From Acidobacteria bacterium RIFCSPLOWO2_12_FULL_67_14b (lineage in GTDB: Bacteria; Acidobacteriota; Vicinamibacteria; Vicinamibacterales; UBA2999): a stretch of DNA of 36,202 nt. The stretch spans positions 3,394 to 39,595 of the forward strand of contig MELE01000118.1 in the NCBI GenBank assembly GCA_001768615.1, given 5' to 3'. The notes under the pieces are model-generated. The model was not told where the DNA came from. It did no database searches and worked only from the letters and a program-made list of their open reading frames with translations. This document shows positions 7,355 to 18,239 of this stretch, one piece after another. Position 1 is the stretch's first letter, and every line of letters starts with the position of its first letter. The position numbers and the translations under genes were made by a program.

Positions 7355-10300
7355 GGCGAACCCGCCTTGCGTCGCTGCTGCTCGTGCTTCTGGCCCTGGC
7401 GGTCCCGTCCGCGCAGCGGCTGAATGAGGCGGCGCTCGGCCAGCTCGAATGGCGCGCCATCGGCCCCGCCGTCATGGGGGGCCGCATCGACGACCTGGCG
7501 GTCGACGAGCGGAACCCGTCGACGATCTACGTCGGCGCGGCCTCCGGCGGCGTGTGGAAGACGATCAATGCCGGGACGACGTGGACGCCGATGTTCGATC
7601 GCGAGGGCGTCGCCTCCATCGGCGACATCGCGTTGAGCGCGTCGAATCCCGACCTGGTCTGGGTCGGCACGGGCGAGCCGAACAACCGCCAGAGCTCCTC
7701 GTTCGGCGACGGCGTCTACAAGTCGCTCGACGGCGGCCGCACGTGGAGCCACATGGGGCTTCGCGACACGCAGCACATCGGCCGCGTGATCGTCGATCCG
7801 GTGGATTCGGAAACGGTCTACGTGGCGGCGCTCGGGAAGCTGTGGGGTCCGAGCGCGGAGCGCGGCGTCTACAAGACCACCGACGGCGGGCGGACCTGGA
7901 CCAACGTCAAGTTCATCGACCAGGACACTGGCTTCGTCGACATGGTGATGGACCCGAACAACCGCAACGTCATCTATGCCGCCGCCTATCAGCGGCGGCG
8001 AACGCCGTGGGGCTTCAGCGGCGGTGGCGCCGGCGGCGGCATCTACAAGACGGGCGACGGCGGGCGCACCTGGGTGAAGCTCACACGCGGGCTGCCGGAA
8101 GGCATCATCGGCCGCATCGGCCTTGCTCTGTGGCGTAAGGATCCGCGCGTTCTCTATGCGACGGTCGAGCACCGTGAGGGCGGCGGCACCTTCCGCTCCG
8201 ACGACGGCGGCGATACCTGGCGGAAGATGAGCGCCGTGAACCCGCGACCGATGTACTACAGCAAGATCCACATCGACCCCACCAACGACCGGCGCATCTT
8301 CATCCTCGGCGCGTCGCTGTTCGTCTCGGACGACGGCGGCCGCACCTTCGCCGACCCAGCGACGGGCCGCCCCGGCGCCAACGAGGTGATGACCCCGACC
8401 TACGACGTCGGGGTGCACGGCGATCACCACGCGCTCTGGATCGATCCCGCCAACCCGAAGCACTTGATCCTCGGCAACGACGGCGGGTTGTACGTCTCGT
8501 TCGACGCGAGCCTCACGTGGGACAAGGTCAACAACATCCCGATCGGCCAGTTCTACGGCATCAGCGTCGACATGGCGACGCCGTACAACATCTACGGCGG
8601 CCTGCAGGACACGCACTCGTTCGGCGGCCCGAGCGCGACGCGGCACTACCTTGGCATCCTCAACGCCGACTGGGTGCAGATCAATACCGGCGACGGCATG
8701 TACGCCCAGGCGGATCCCAACGACCCCGACACGATCTACACCGAGTCGCAGGACGGCAACCTCTCGCGCTTTCATCGCCCGACCGGCGACCGCAAGCCGA
8801 TTCGCCCGACGCCGCCGCCCGGTGAATCGCCGTACCGCTTCAACTGGACGTCACCGCTCGTGATCTCGCCGCACGACTCGAAGACGCTGTACTTCGGCGG
8901 CAACCGCGTGTTCCGCTCGACCGATCGCGGCGACACGTGGACGGCGGGCCCCGACATCACGCGCGGCGAGGATCGCAACACGTTGGCGATCATGGGGATG
9001 AAGCCCGGCCCCGAGATGCTGTCGCGAAACGACGGCGTGAGCGCCTGGGGCACCATCACGTCGCTGGCCGAATCGCCCGTGCAGGCGGCGCTGCTGTGGG
9101 CCGGCACCGACGATGGCCTCGTGCAGGTGTCGCGGGACGGCGGCCAGACGTGGAGGAACGTCACCGATCGCCTGCCCGGCCCGGCGCAGAAGGGCCGCAT
9201 CAGCCGCGTCGAGCCGTCCCATCGCGATGCGCGCACGGTCTACGTGTCCCTGGATCGTCACCAGGACGACGACTTTGCGCCGTATGCGTTCATGTCGCGC
9301 GACTTCGGCGAAACCTGGACGTCGATTGGCGGCGGGTTGCCGGCGGTCGGTTGGATCAACGTGCTGAAAGAACATCCGAAGAACCCCGCCGTGCTGTTTG
9401 CCGGCACCGAAACCGGGCTCTTCGTTTCGTTCACTACCGGGACCGACTGGACGCGCTTCACACACGGGTTCCCGACCGTGCCCGTGGACGACCTCGTGAT
9501 TCATCCGCGCGACAACGACCTGGTGGTGGCGACCCACGGCCGCGCCATCTACGTGCTCGACGACATCTCGCCGCTCGGCGGCATGACCGGTGAGATTGCG
9601 GCGGCGGAGCTGCACCTGTTCCCTCCGCGTCCGGCGACGATTCTGCAGCGCTGGAAACACGAGAGCTACAGCGCGCAGCGCGTGTTTGCCGGACCCAATG
9701 CTCCGGCCGGCGCCATCCTCACGTATCACATGAAGACGGCCGACAAGGCCCGTGCGTCGATCGCCATCCGCGACGCCGCGAGCCGCGTCGTGCGCGAGCT
9801 CGAGGGCCCGGCCGACGCCGGCCTCAATCGCGTCGTCTGGGACCTGCGCAGCGCCGCGCCGGCGGTCCTGGCGGGACAACGCGGGCCGTTCGTCGTCCCC
9901 GGCGTCTATTCGGTGACGGTGCGCGCGGGCGGACGCGAGTCCACGGCCACCGTGAAGGTTGACCCCGACCCGCTGTTTCCAATGACCGATGCCGAGCGCG
10001 CGTCGCGCTTCACGCACCTCACCGACGTGCTCAAGCTTCAGGCCGATCTTGCGCGGGCCGGAAGCGACCTGCGCGCGGTGCGCGACCAGCTGGCACCGCT
10101 GCAGGATCAGTTGAAGCGCCAGCCGTCATCGCCACCCTCGGTCGTCGATGCGGCCGCGCGCCTCGCCAAGGGGCTCGCCGATCTGCAGTCGCGCGTGGGC
10201 GGCGGCGGTGGCGGGGGCGGCGAGGAAGGCGGCGGCGGGGGCGGGGGTGGCCTGCGGGGCCGGGTCGGCGGCCTGTTCTCGGAGCTCGACGGCTCTGGCA

Positions 10301-10476
10301 TCCATCAGGGCACGCTCTCGGGCCCGACGGCCGGCCAGCGGCAACGGCTCGAGGCCGCGCGCAAGGATCACCTCGCGCTCGCGGCCGACCTCGATCGGGT
10401 GCTCGGGCCGGAGTTGACCGCGCTCAACGACGAGATCGCCAGGCTCAAGGTCCCGCGCATCGTCCGGCCCCGCTGA
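7351..10476 (+). CDS. Secreted BNR / sortilin-like beta-propeller protein
   Basis: A 1041-residue exported protein with a signal peptide (1-21). It carries at least eight Asp-box (BNR) turns of the form Ser-x-Asp-Gly-Gly-x-Thr-Trp: for example GVYKSLDGGRTW, GVYKTTDGGRTW, GIYKTGDGGRTW and VFRSTDRGDTW. These build one or two large beta-propellers as in sialidases and Vps10/sortilin. An immunoglobulin-like region follows the propellers (about 760-870), then a helical coiled-coil tail broken by a poly-Gly stretch near residues 950-970. Databases often call such proteins glycosyl hydrolases, but I see no sialidase Arg triad, so a binding or scaffold role is equally likely. It is coupled to the gamma-glutamyltransferase by a 4-bp overlap. 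Confidence 0.85.
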   Translation: MRRTRLASLLLVLLALAVPSAQRLNEAALGQLEWRAIGPAVMGGRIDDLAVDERNPSTIYVGAASGGVWKTINAGTTWTPMFDREGVASIGDIALSASNPDLVWVGTGEPNNRQSSSFGDGVYKSLDGGRTWSHMGLRDTQHIGRVIVDPVDSETVYVAALGKLWGPSAERGVYKTTDGGRTWTNVKFIDQDTGFVDMVMDPNNRNVIYAAAYQRRRTPWGFSGGGAGGGIYKTGDGGRTWVKLTRGLPEGIIGRIGLALWRKDPRVLYATVEHREGGGTFRSDDGGDTWRKMSAVNPRPMYYSKIHIDPTNDRRIFILGASLFVSDDGGRTFADPATGRPGANEVMTPTYDVGVHGDHHALWIDPANPKHLILGNDGGLYVSFDASLTWDKVNNIPIGQFYGISVDMATPYNIYGGLQDTHSFGGPSATRHYLGILNADWVQINTGDGMYAQADPNDPDTIYTESQDGNLSRFHRPTGDRKPIRPTPPPGESPYRFNWTSPLVISPHDSKTLYFGGNRVFRSTDRGDTWTAGPDITRGEDRNTLAIMGMKPGPEMLSRNDGVSAWGTITSLAESPVQAALLWAGTDDGLVQVSRDGGQTWRNVTDRLPGPAQKGRISRVEPSHRDARTVYVSLDRHQDDDFAPYAFMSRDFGETWTSIGGGLPAVGWINVLKEHPKNPAVLFAGTETGLFVSFTTGTDWTRFTHGFPTVPVDDLVIHPRDNDLVVATHGRAIYVLDDISPLGGMTGEIAAAELHLFPPRPATILQRWKHESYSAQRVFAGPNAPAGAILTYHMKTADKARASIAIRDAASRVVRELEGPADAGLNRVVWDLRSAAPAVLAGQRGPFVVPGVYSVTVRAGGRESTATVKVDPDPLFPMTDAERASRFTHLTDVLKLQADLARAGSDLRAVRDQLAPLQDQLKRQPSSPPSVVDAAARLAKGLADLQSRVGGGGGGGGEEGGGGGGGGLRGRVGGLFSELDGSGIHQGTLSGPTAGQRQRLEAARKDHLALAADLDRVLGPELTALNDEIARLKVPRIVRPR

Positions 10477-10509
10477 TACAATGACATTCCTCCCTCCCAG
10501 GAGCCCGTC

Positions 10510-12027
10510 ATGCGCGCAGTGTTGACGCTCGTGCTGGTTGCCGCGTTGCCGGTCGTCGCCGTGGCCCAATTGCCGCGGGACCTGGGTGCGATCGCGCGCA
10601 AGGTGCCGTCGCTCGGCGGGCTGCTCAAGGGCACGCCGCCGCTGTCGACCGACTTCGACGACACCATCGGTCAGCAGCCCATCCTCGATCGGAAGGAAAC
10701 CACGCGCCAGCCGCGTTCGATGCGCAGCCTCGCGCGCACGGGCAACGGCGCGTTCATCCTCCAGCCGGGCCTCTGGGAACAGACGTTGCAAAGTTACTGC
10801 CTGCGCGCGGGCACTTACGCGCCCGGTCAAGGCGACGGCTACCTCTACGCGCCCGCGAAGGGATCGCGGGCGGCCGCCATCCGCGCCATCCTGGCCGCGT
10901 CGGTCAATCACCCCGAGATCGTGCAGAGCGACATCCAGATGCTGCTCTGGGCGGTGCTGTCGCGCGTCAACGTGTCGAAGATGCCGCCGAAAATGCAGGC
11001 GGTGGCGCGCGTGTTGTTGCCCGCGAGCGAGATTCGCGCCATCGACGCCGACGCGCTCGAAGTGATCGGCGCCGCCGAACGCACGCGGTTGTTCCGCGGG
11101 CTGCCGGCGCCCATCAGGAAGGTGCTCGAGGTCGAATCCGATCTCCGGTACCGGTTCTACCGTGCCAACGTCAATTACGCGGAGATCGAGCGCATCGCCG
11201 TGCTGAGCGGCGTCGCTCCCGAAGACAACGCCAACAAGATTCGCCGCGGGCAGTGGTCGCGGCATCCGGGCGGGTACTACATCCGCTATTTCCCGGATTC
11301 GTTTATGAAGACCCGCGTCCAGATCCTCGTGCCCGGCCGCGTGGTTGTCACCCGGGATCGGCTGAACCGCATCATTTCGATCGAAGACAGCCGCGGTGGC
11401 AGGACCGAGACCGTGTACAACGACGCCCTCGCGCCGCGCCCGCATCCGCAGGATTCGCGGTTGAAGGCGTACCCGTTCAAGACCGTCCGCTTCACCAAGC
11501 GCGGCGCCAACGGGAAGCCGGAGGTGTTGGAGATCCACGATAAGGGCTGGACGTTCCAGCGGTCGCAGCCGCGGAACCGCCGGGCGATGGACCAACCTCG
11601 AGGTTTGTCGCCACAGCACACGCCGGTGATGCGCGTGGTGCGCGCCTCGTACACGCTCGTGCAGGACTGGTGGGATCGCTGGTTCGAGCGCGGTGAGCAG
11701 GCGCAGGAGATTCACGAGCGCTACGAGTTCTACCGCGATCGCGGCGATGCCGCGACCACCACCGGCGACGCCGATTCAGTGGACGAGCTCGAAGACCGCG
11801 ACCACTATCGCGACGGCATCGACGCGGCGACCGGTGTCGACCTCGGCGATCGGCTCGAGTGGCTCTCCGACCACCAGGAGCGCGAGAACGAAGCGCTCGA
11901 GTACGCGACCTCCGTGCTCGACGGTTTGCCGACCACGTCGACGACCGACGGCCCGGCGTGGGAGCCGGGCGACGGCCTGGGCGTGCCGTCCGGCGGCGGC
12001 CAGCGCCTGGGGATATCGGGACGGTAA
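10510..12027 (+). CDS. Secreted protein of unknown function, 505 residues
   Basis: I do not recognise the family. It has a signal peptide (1-19, ending AVAQ), a central region with a striking block LQSYCLRAGTYAP..GDGYLYAP (near 95-117), a helical region ending near residue 215, then a beta-rich part with YYIRYFPDSFMKTRVQILVPG. The acidic C-terminal part (400-460) is hydrophilic, followed by a low-complexity tail. Only one Cys (C97) is obvious in the central block. Residues 361-369 (DQPRGLSPQ) come from palindromic repeat family A and are probably a recent insertion. CAGGAG 7 nt before the ATG is a good ribosome-binding site. TACAAT at 10477-10482 may be its own -10 box, but read-through from the upstream genes is also possible. 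Confidence 0.75.
   Translation: MRAVLTLVLVAALPVVAVAQLPRDLGAIARKVPSLGGLLKGTPPLSTDFDDTIGQQPILDRKETTRQPRSMRSLARTGNGAFILQPGLWEQTLQSYCLRAGTYAPGQGDGYLYAPAKGSRAAAIRAILAASVNHPEIVQSDIQMLLWAVLSRVNVSKMPPKMQAVARVLLPASEIRAIDADALEVIGAAERTRLFRGLPAPIRKVLEVESDLRYRFYRANVNYAEIERIAVLSGVAPEDNANKIRRGQWSRHPGGYYIRYFPDSFMKTRVQILVPGRVVVTRDRLNRIISIEDSRGGRTETVYNDALAPRPHPQDSRLKAYPFKTVRFTKRGANGKPEVLEIHDKGWTFQRSQPRNRRAMDQPRGLSPQHTPVMRVVRASYTLVQDWWDRWFERGEQAQEIHERYEFYRDRGDAATTTGDADSVDELEDRDHYRDGIDAATGVDLGDRLEWLSDHQERENEALEYATSVLDGLPTTSTTDGPAWEPGDGLGVPSGGGQRLGISGR
11590..11609. repeat. Palindromic repeat family A inside the 505-residue secreted protein gene
   Basis: GACCAACCTC and GAGGTTTGTC pair at 9 of 10 positions, followed by GCCAC as in the copy near 18033. 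It is read in frame as DQPRGLSPQ. An otherwise unrelated gene carries the same peptide theme as mutS2 and the FAD/Fe-S dehydrogenase. Confidence 0.85.
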
Positions 12028-12105
12028 GTCCGAGATGCGTGGCGACAGACCTTTAACCCCTGAAGGCGCTTGAGTTGACGAGCTTGCCGAGCGATCCAAT
12101 CCAAG

Positions 12106-12177
12106 GCCGCAGATGACGCAGATGACGCCGATCAAATGCAGCCGCAGATTTGACGCAGATTAACGCCAATTGAATCT
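12106..12177. repeat. CGCAGAT-type short repeats
   Basis: The motif CGCAGAT recurs at short intervals (CGCAGATGA, CGCAGATGA, CGCCGATCA, then CGCAGATTTGA, CGCAGATTAA) and closes with an inverted copy ATCTGCG. The pattern can fold back on itself. No spacers of constant length are present, so it is not CRISPR. Confidence 0.7.
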
Positions 12178-12275
12178 GCGACCGCCGAACCGTTCAAGAC
12201 ACGGCGTCGCCCCGCCCCGCCATCTGCGTGTGGCACGTCGGACGTCGAGGGGTGGCACATTGCCGATTGGCGATC

Positions 12276-12437
12276 GACCGATTCTGCGATTGTTGGGTGG
12301 TCGGGTGATTTCGCGACTTGGGGATTCGGATTGGCGATCGGCGGATTGATGGCCGACCAATCACTCCCTCTGCCATCCCACAAATCGAATCACCCAATCG
12401 CCACATTTTCGATCACCCAACAATCGCGCAATCGGTC
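12276..12437. repeat. MITE-like imperfect inverted repeat
   Basis: Left arm 12276-12303 (GACCGATTCTGCGATTGT and onward) and right arm 12410-12437, read on the opposite strand as GACCGATTGCGCGATTGT and onward, are both 28 bp with four mismatches or fewer. They flank a 106-bp centre containing further GATTGG/CCAATC motifs. No transposase gene lies inside. Target-site duplications could not be fixed by eye. Confidence 0.7.
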
Positions 12438-12528
12438 AATTGGCCATCGTCAATGCCCACGGCCACACCTGCTGACCGCCATGCTCGGCCGTCAGAGGTC
12501 TCGCCTCGCTGGGTTTGTCGTAACAGCG

Positions 12529-12534
12529 TAGAAT
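12529..12534 (+). promoter_or_regulatory. -10 box placed for a leaderless PQQ dehydrogenase mRNA
   Basis: TAGAAT ends six bases before the GTG start at 12541, so the transcript would begin at or next to the start codon. No Shine-Dalgarno sequence is present and no clear -35 is visible. An ATG at 12539 is followed at once by TGA, which supports GTG as the start. Confidence 0.5.
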
Positions 12535-12540
12535 CCGCAT

Positions 12541-14610
<2,070 letters not shown>

Positions 14611-14640
14611 CGATAGGATTCACCGACCTGAGGTGCAGCC

Positions 14641-17600
14641 ATGGTTCGACGCGTGTCTTTTGCAGCGGCTCTCGCAATCGTCCTGGTGACGTCCGGCGTG
14701 GCCGCCGCGTCGCCCATTCGCCTGGCGCGGCATCCCGACTACCACGGGGGCCGGATCACCTTCAGCTATCTCGGTGACATCTGGATCGCCGGCGAGGACG
14801 GCACGGGCGTCCGGCGACTCACCGACCACGTGGCGCGGGAAACCTACCCGCGGTTCTCGCCCGACGGCCGCTGGATCGCGTTCTCGTCGAATCGCTACGG
14901 CAACAACGACATCTTCATCGTGCCGGTCGACGGCGGCGCGCCGAAGCGGCTGACGTTCCATTCCGGCAACGACGAGGTCGTCGGCTGGGCGCGCGACTCG
15001 AAGTCGGTGATCTTCCGCGCCTCGCGCGGCGTCGGCGCGTTCCCCAACGTCGCCACCCTGCACCAGATCGCCGTGGCCGGCGGCCAGGAGCAGCCGCTCC
15101 CCGTCGACTGGGGCTACTCGGGCAGCCTGTCGCCCGACGGCAAGTCGCTGGTCTTCAATCGGCATCCGTCGACGTGGTCGCGGCGCCACTATCGCGGGAG
15201 CTTTGCCGCGGACCTGTGGGTGACCAACCTCGCCGAGAAGTCGTATACGAAGTTGCTGGCCGACGAGAAATACAACCGCTATTGGCCGATGTGGGGCGCG
15301 GACGAAGCGATCTACTACGTCGCCGATCCGCTGCCGAACGAGAAGAACGTCAGGCCGGGCAGTCCCGAGGTGCGGGCGAGCGTCAACAACATCTACCGGA
15401 TTCCGGTCAGGGGCGGGTCGCCGGTGCAGGTCACCAGGCACACCGACGGCAGCCTGTTCTGGCCCTCGATGTCGAGCGACGGCAAGGTGATCGTCTACGA
15501 AGACAACTTCGGCATCTGGAAGCTGGACGTGGCGAGCGGCCGGACCAGCGAAATCAAGATCGACATCAGCTCCGATGAAAAAGAGAACGAGGTCGAGGTC
15601 AGGACCGTGACCGACGAAGTCGACGCCTACGACATCTCGCCGTCGGGCCGCCGCGCCGTCATCTCCGTGCGCGGGCAGATCCTCACCATCGCCACCGAGC
15701 GCGGCGACATCACCAGGGTCAGCCCCGACAAGATGGCGTCGCGCAACCAGCTGCCGAAGTGGTCGTTCGACGGCAAGCACATCGCGTTCGTGTCGGATCG
15801 GTCGGGCCGTGACGAGATCTGGATCGCCGATCCCGAGGGCCGCAGCCCGAAGAAGATCACCGACCTCGACAACGAGAAGGCCGCGCCCGTCTGGACGCCG
15901 GATTCGAAGTCGCTGCTCTACGTGGCCGCGGGCAAGCGGCTGTACAACTACACCGTCGCCGACGGCAAGACGACCGTGGTGACCGCGAACGACCTCGGCC
16001 GCATCGGGTCGGTCAGCGTGTCGCCCGACAGCCAGTGGGTTGCGTTCTCGAAGCAGGATCGCACCCTGCGCTATCACGTCTACATTGCGCCGGTCGGCGG
16101 CGGGGAAGAACGCCACGTCTCGGACGACAGCCTGCTTTATGCGGAGAACGACGCCGTGTGGACGGCGGACGGGCAGTATCTCGTCTTCACCTCCACCGAA
16201 GGCACCAACAACGGCATCGCGTCGCAGGGCGGGCTCAACGCGACGATGGAGCTGTGGGTGCTGTCGCTGCGCGATCGCGATCGGGATCCGATGAATCGCG
16301 ACATCGACAACGAAGCGCAGGGCCTGGCCGCGCAGGCCGAAGCCCGGCCGAACGGCGGTCGCGCCGGCGCAGCCGCGGCGCCGGACGTCCGCATCGACTG
16401 GAGCGGGCTGGCCCGCCGGGCGAAGCAGCTGACCGTGCCCGGCAACGCCATTGGCGGCCTCACGCCCGCGCCCGAAGGTCCCTCGGTGGCGCTGACCGCG
16501 TCGACGCGCGTGGCCGGCGGCGGCCCCGGCGGCGGCGGCGCCGATCCCGGGATGTTCATCATCAACGTCGAGAGCGGACAGCTCACCCGCGTGCCTCGAG
16601 CCGCGGCGAGTACCGACGACAACCGGGGGAATGCCGGGGGCGGCGGCGGCTTCGGGGGCGGCCCCGGGTTCGTCTTTGCGCGCGACGGCCGCACGCTCTA
16701 CTTCCGATCGGGCCGCGGCCTGTTTGCCGCCACGGTGAATCTCAACGCCGGCGCCACTGCTGGCGGCGCCGGGCGCGGCGCCGCTCGTGGCGGCAACGCG
16801 CCCACGGAAACCGCCGAGCCGGCGGCCGGCAACGCGACGGCTCGCCGCGTCACCTATACCGCCAACATCGAGGTCGACCGCAAGGCGCTGCGCGCGCAGG
16901 TCTTCAACGAAGGCTGGCGCATCATGAAGCACCGCTTCTACGACGCGAAGATGCACGGCGCCAACTGGGACGCGGCCAAGGCCGCCTACGAGCCGCTGCT
17001 GGACTACCTCGTTGATGACGACGAGCTGCACAGCGTGATGATGATGATGATCGGCCAGCTCAACGCCTCGCACACGGGCGTGAACGCGGGCCAGGGCGGC
17101 GGCGCGCGCCCAGGGCAGACGCGCTACCCCGGCTTCGACGTGGTCGCCGATGCGTCCGGTTTCTACAAGGTCGGGCGCCTCTACAAGGACGGCCCCGCCG
17201 ATCGCGACTACCTGAAGATCAAGGAAGGCCACTTCATCATTGCCGTCGACGATCGGGAGCTGAAGACGAGCGAGAACTACTGGGAGCGCTTCACGCTCGC
17301 GGCCGGGCAGAAGTTCCACTTCCTGCTCAACGACAAGCCCACCAGGGACGGCGCCTGGGACGTGACCATCACGCCGGCGGCGGGCAACGCGTTTGCCGAC
17401 CTGCAGTACGCGCGGTGGGTGAGCGATCGCCGGGACATGGTGACGAAGGCCAGCAACGGCGACATCGGGTACCTGCACATCCGCGCCATGGACGCGCCGT
17501 CGCTCCGGCAGTTCCAGCTGGACCTGGCCGCGAACCGCACGAAGAAGGCGCTCGTGATCGACCAGCGCTTCAACGGCGGCGGCGGCATCGATCAGGAGCT

Positions 17601-18030
17601 GCTCGGCATTCTCGCCGGCCGGCAGTATCAATACACGATGGGGCGCGACGCCGGTTTTCAGCAGCCGCGGCCGTCGAACTTCTACGGGCCGATGGTGGTG
17701 ATGCAGAACGAGCGATCGGCATCGGACGCCGAGATGTTCCCTGCCGGCTTCAAGGCCCTCGGCCTGGGCAAGGTCGTCGGCGTGCCGACGATGGGGGCGG
17801 TGATCGGCACCGGGTCGTACACGCTGCTCAACGGCGCCACCATCCGCACGCCCGGCAGCGGCGTCTGGACCGTGACCGGCGAGAACATGGAGAACTACGG
17901 CGTGCCGCCGGACGTGTACATCGACAACGCGCCAGGCGATTTCCTGAAGGGCCGCGACGCGCAGATCGAGAAGGCCGTCGAGGTGCTCAAGGAGCAGCTC
18001 GCGGGCCGCAAGACGACGACGCAGCAGTAA
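14641..18030 (+). CDS. Secreted tricorn-type protease (peptidase S41)
   Basis: A 1129-residue exported tricorn homologue. Domains in order: signal peptide (about 1-23), TolB/WD40-like propeller repeats (FSPDGRWIAFSSNRYGNNDIF and similar) to about residue 540, tricorn C1 region, PDZ domain near 830-920, and the S41 catalytic domain. Catalytic residues placed by comparison with Thermoplasma tricorn: H811 (LNASHTGV), S1028 and D1029 (NERSASDAE), E1084 (ENMENYGVPPD). It should degrade oligopeptides; here in the periplasm, since it is exported. Glycine-rich inserts near 625-640, 660-675 and 705-720 lengthen the linker after the propellers. GAGGTG precedes the ATG, and TAGGAT at 14614-14619 is a plausible -10 box. 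Confidence 0.92.
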   Translation: MVRRVSFAAALAIVLVTSGVAAASPIRLARHPDYHGGRITFSYLGDIWIAGEDGTGVRRLTDHVARETYPRFSPDGRWIAFSSNRYGNNDIFIVPVDGGAPKRLTFHSGNDEVVGWARDSKSVIFRASRGVGAFPNVATLHQIAVAGGQEQPLPVDWGYSGSLSPDGKSLVFNRHPSTWSRRHYRGSFAADLWVTNLAEKSYTKLLADEKYNRYWPMWGADEAIYYVADPLPNEKNVRPGSPEVRASVNNIYRIPVRGGSPVQVTRHTDGSLFWPSMSSDGKVIVYEDNFGIWKLDVASGRTSEIKIDISSDEKENEVEVRTVTDEVDAYDISPSGRRAVISVRGQILTIATERGDITRVSPDKMASRNQLPKWSFDGKHIAFVSDRSGRDEIWIADPEGRSPKKITDLDNEKAAPVWTPDSKSLLYVAAGKRLYNYTVADGKTTVVTANDLGRIGSVSVSPDSQWVAFSKQDRTLRYHVYIAPVGGGEERHVSDDSLLYAENDAVWTADGQYLVFTSTEGTNNGIASQGGLNATMELWVLSLRDRDRDPMNRDIDNEAQGLAAQAEARPNGGRAGAAAAPDVRIDWSGLARRAKQLTVPGNAIGGLTPAPEGPSVALTASTRVAGGGPGGGGADPGMFIINVESGQLTRVPRAAASTDDNRGNAGGGGGFGGGPGFVFARDGRTLYFRSGRGLFAATVNLNAGATAGGAGRGAARGGNAPTETAEPAAGNATARRVTYTANIEVDRKALRAQVFNEGWRIMKHRFYDAKMHGANWDAAKAAYEPLLDYLVDDDELHSVMMMMIGQLNASHTGVNAGQGGGARPGQTRYPGFDVVADASGFYKVGRLYKDGPADRDYLKIKEGHFIIAVDDRELKTSENYWERFTLAAGQKFHFLLNDKPTRDGAWDVTITPAAGNAFADLQYARWVSDRRDMVTKASNGDIGYLHIRAMDAPSLRQFQLDLAANRTKKALVIDQRFNGGGGIDQELLGILAGRQYQYTMGRDAGFQQPRPSNFYGPMVVMQNERSASDAEMFPAGFKALGLGKVVGVPTMGAVIGTGSYTLLNGATIRTPGSGVWTVTGENMENYGVPPDVYIDNAPGDFLKGRDAQIEKAVEVLKEQLAGRKTTTQQ

Positions 18031-18032
18031 AG

Positions 18033-18064
18033 GGTGGCGACAAACCTTCAGGTTTGTCGTTACC
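18033..18064. repeat. Intergenic palindromic repeat family A
   Basis: GGTGGCGACAAACCT and AGGTTTGTCGTTACC around a 2-nt centre; the core arms at 18039-18058 pair perfectly. It starts three bases after the tricorn stop codon. It could act as a stem-loop for the 3' end of the mRNA, but no T-run follows. Confidence 0.85.
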
Positions 18065-18193
18065 GTCCGACGCTGTACAACCGCGTCTGCGTCCGCATAG
18101 GCGTCGCCCGCCTGGTAGATCTCCTTGCAGGGCGCCAGGGTGGTTCGAGCTTCGTGACGGGCCGCAGAATCGGACCCGCTCGGTCCTCGGATC

Positions 18194-18228
18194 GGCCGAA
18201 GGCTGAAGGCTGAAGGCCGAAGGCTGTA
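18194..18228. repeat. 7-bp tandem array upstream of citrate synthase
   Basis: Five heptads (GGCCGAA, GGCTGAA, GGCTGAA, GGCCGAA, GGCTGTA), the same unit as at 2265-2376. The last unit merges into the -10 box TAAGAT, so the array takes the place of a normal -35 region. Confidence 0.85.
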
Positions 18229-18232
18229 AGAT
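18227..18232 (+). promoter_or_regulatory. -10 box placed for a leaderless citrate synthase mRNA
   Basis: TAAGAT ends seven bases before the ATG at 18240. The first two bases come from the last heptad repeat. No Shine-Dalgarno sequence is visible. Confidence 0.45.
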
Positions 18233-18239
18233 CACTTCC

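Larger units (their letters stand above)
12028..12540. other. 513-bp gene-free, repeat-filled interval
   Basis: No credible gene: small open frames on both strands are low-complexity readings of repeats. Contents in order: a half copy of repeat family A (GTGGCGACA near 12039-12047), a CGCAGAT-rich block (12106-12177), a MITE-like inverted repeat (12276-12437), another half copy of family A (GGGTTTGTCG at 12511-12520), and the promoter of the PQQ dehydrogenase. Base composition is visibly more A/T-rich than the flanking genes. Confidence 0.8.

Noticed and set aside
12160-12406. Small minus-strand frames in the 12-kb intergenic region
   Set aside because: They are translations of repeat DNA in several frames at once and show no codon bias.
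14620-17631. Minus-strand open frame of 1003 codons
   Set aside because: Exact antisense of the tricorn protease; no recognisable motif. The frame is kept open by high GC in codon position three. The same applies to minus-strand frames at 5684-7294, 7231-8775, 8851-10017 and 10126-11715, and the plus-strand frame at 31294-33060.
18065-18193. Possible gene remnant between tricorn protease and citrate synthase
   Set aside because: Short minus-strand readings are open, but none shows a recognisable motif or a start signal; treated as plain intergenic DNA.
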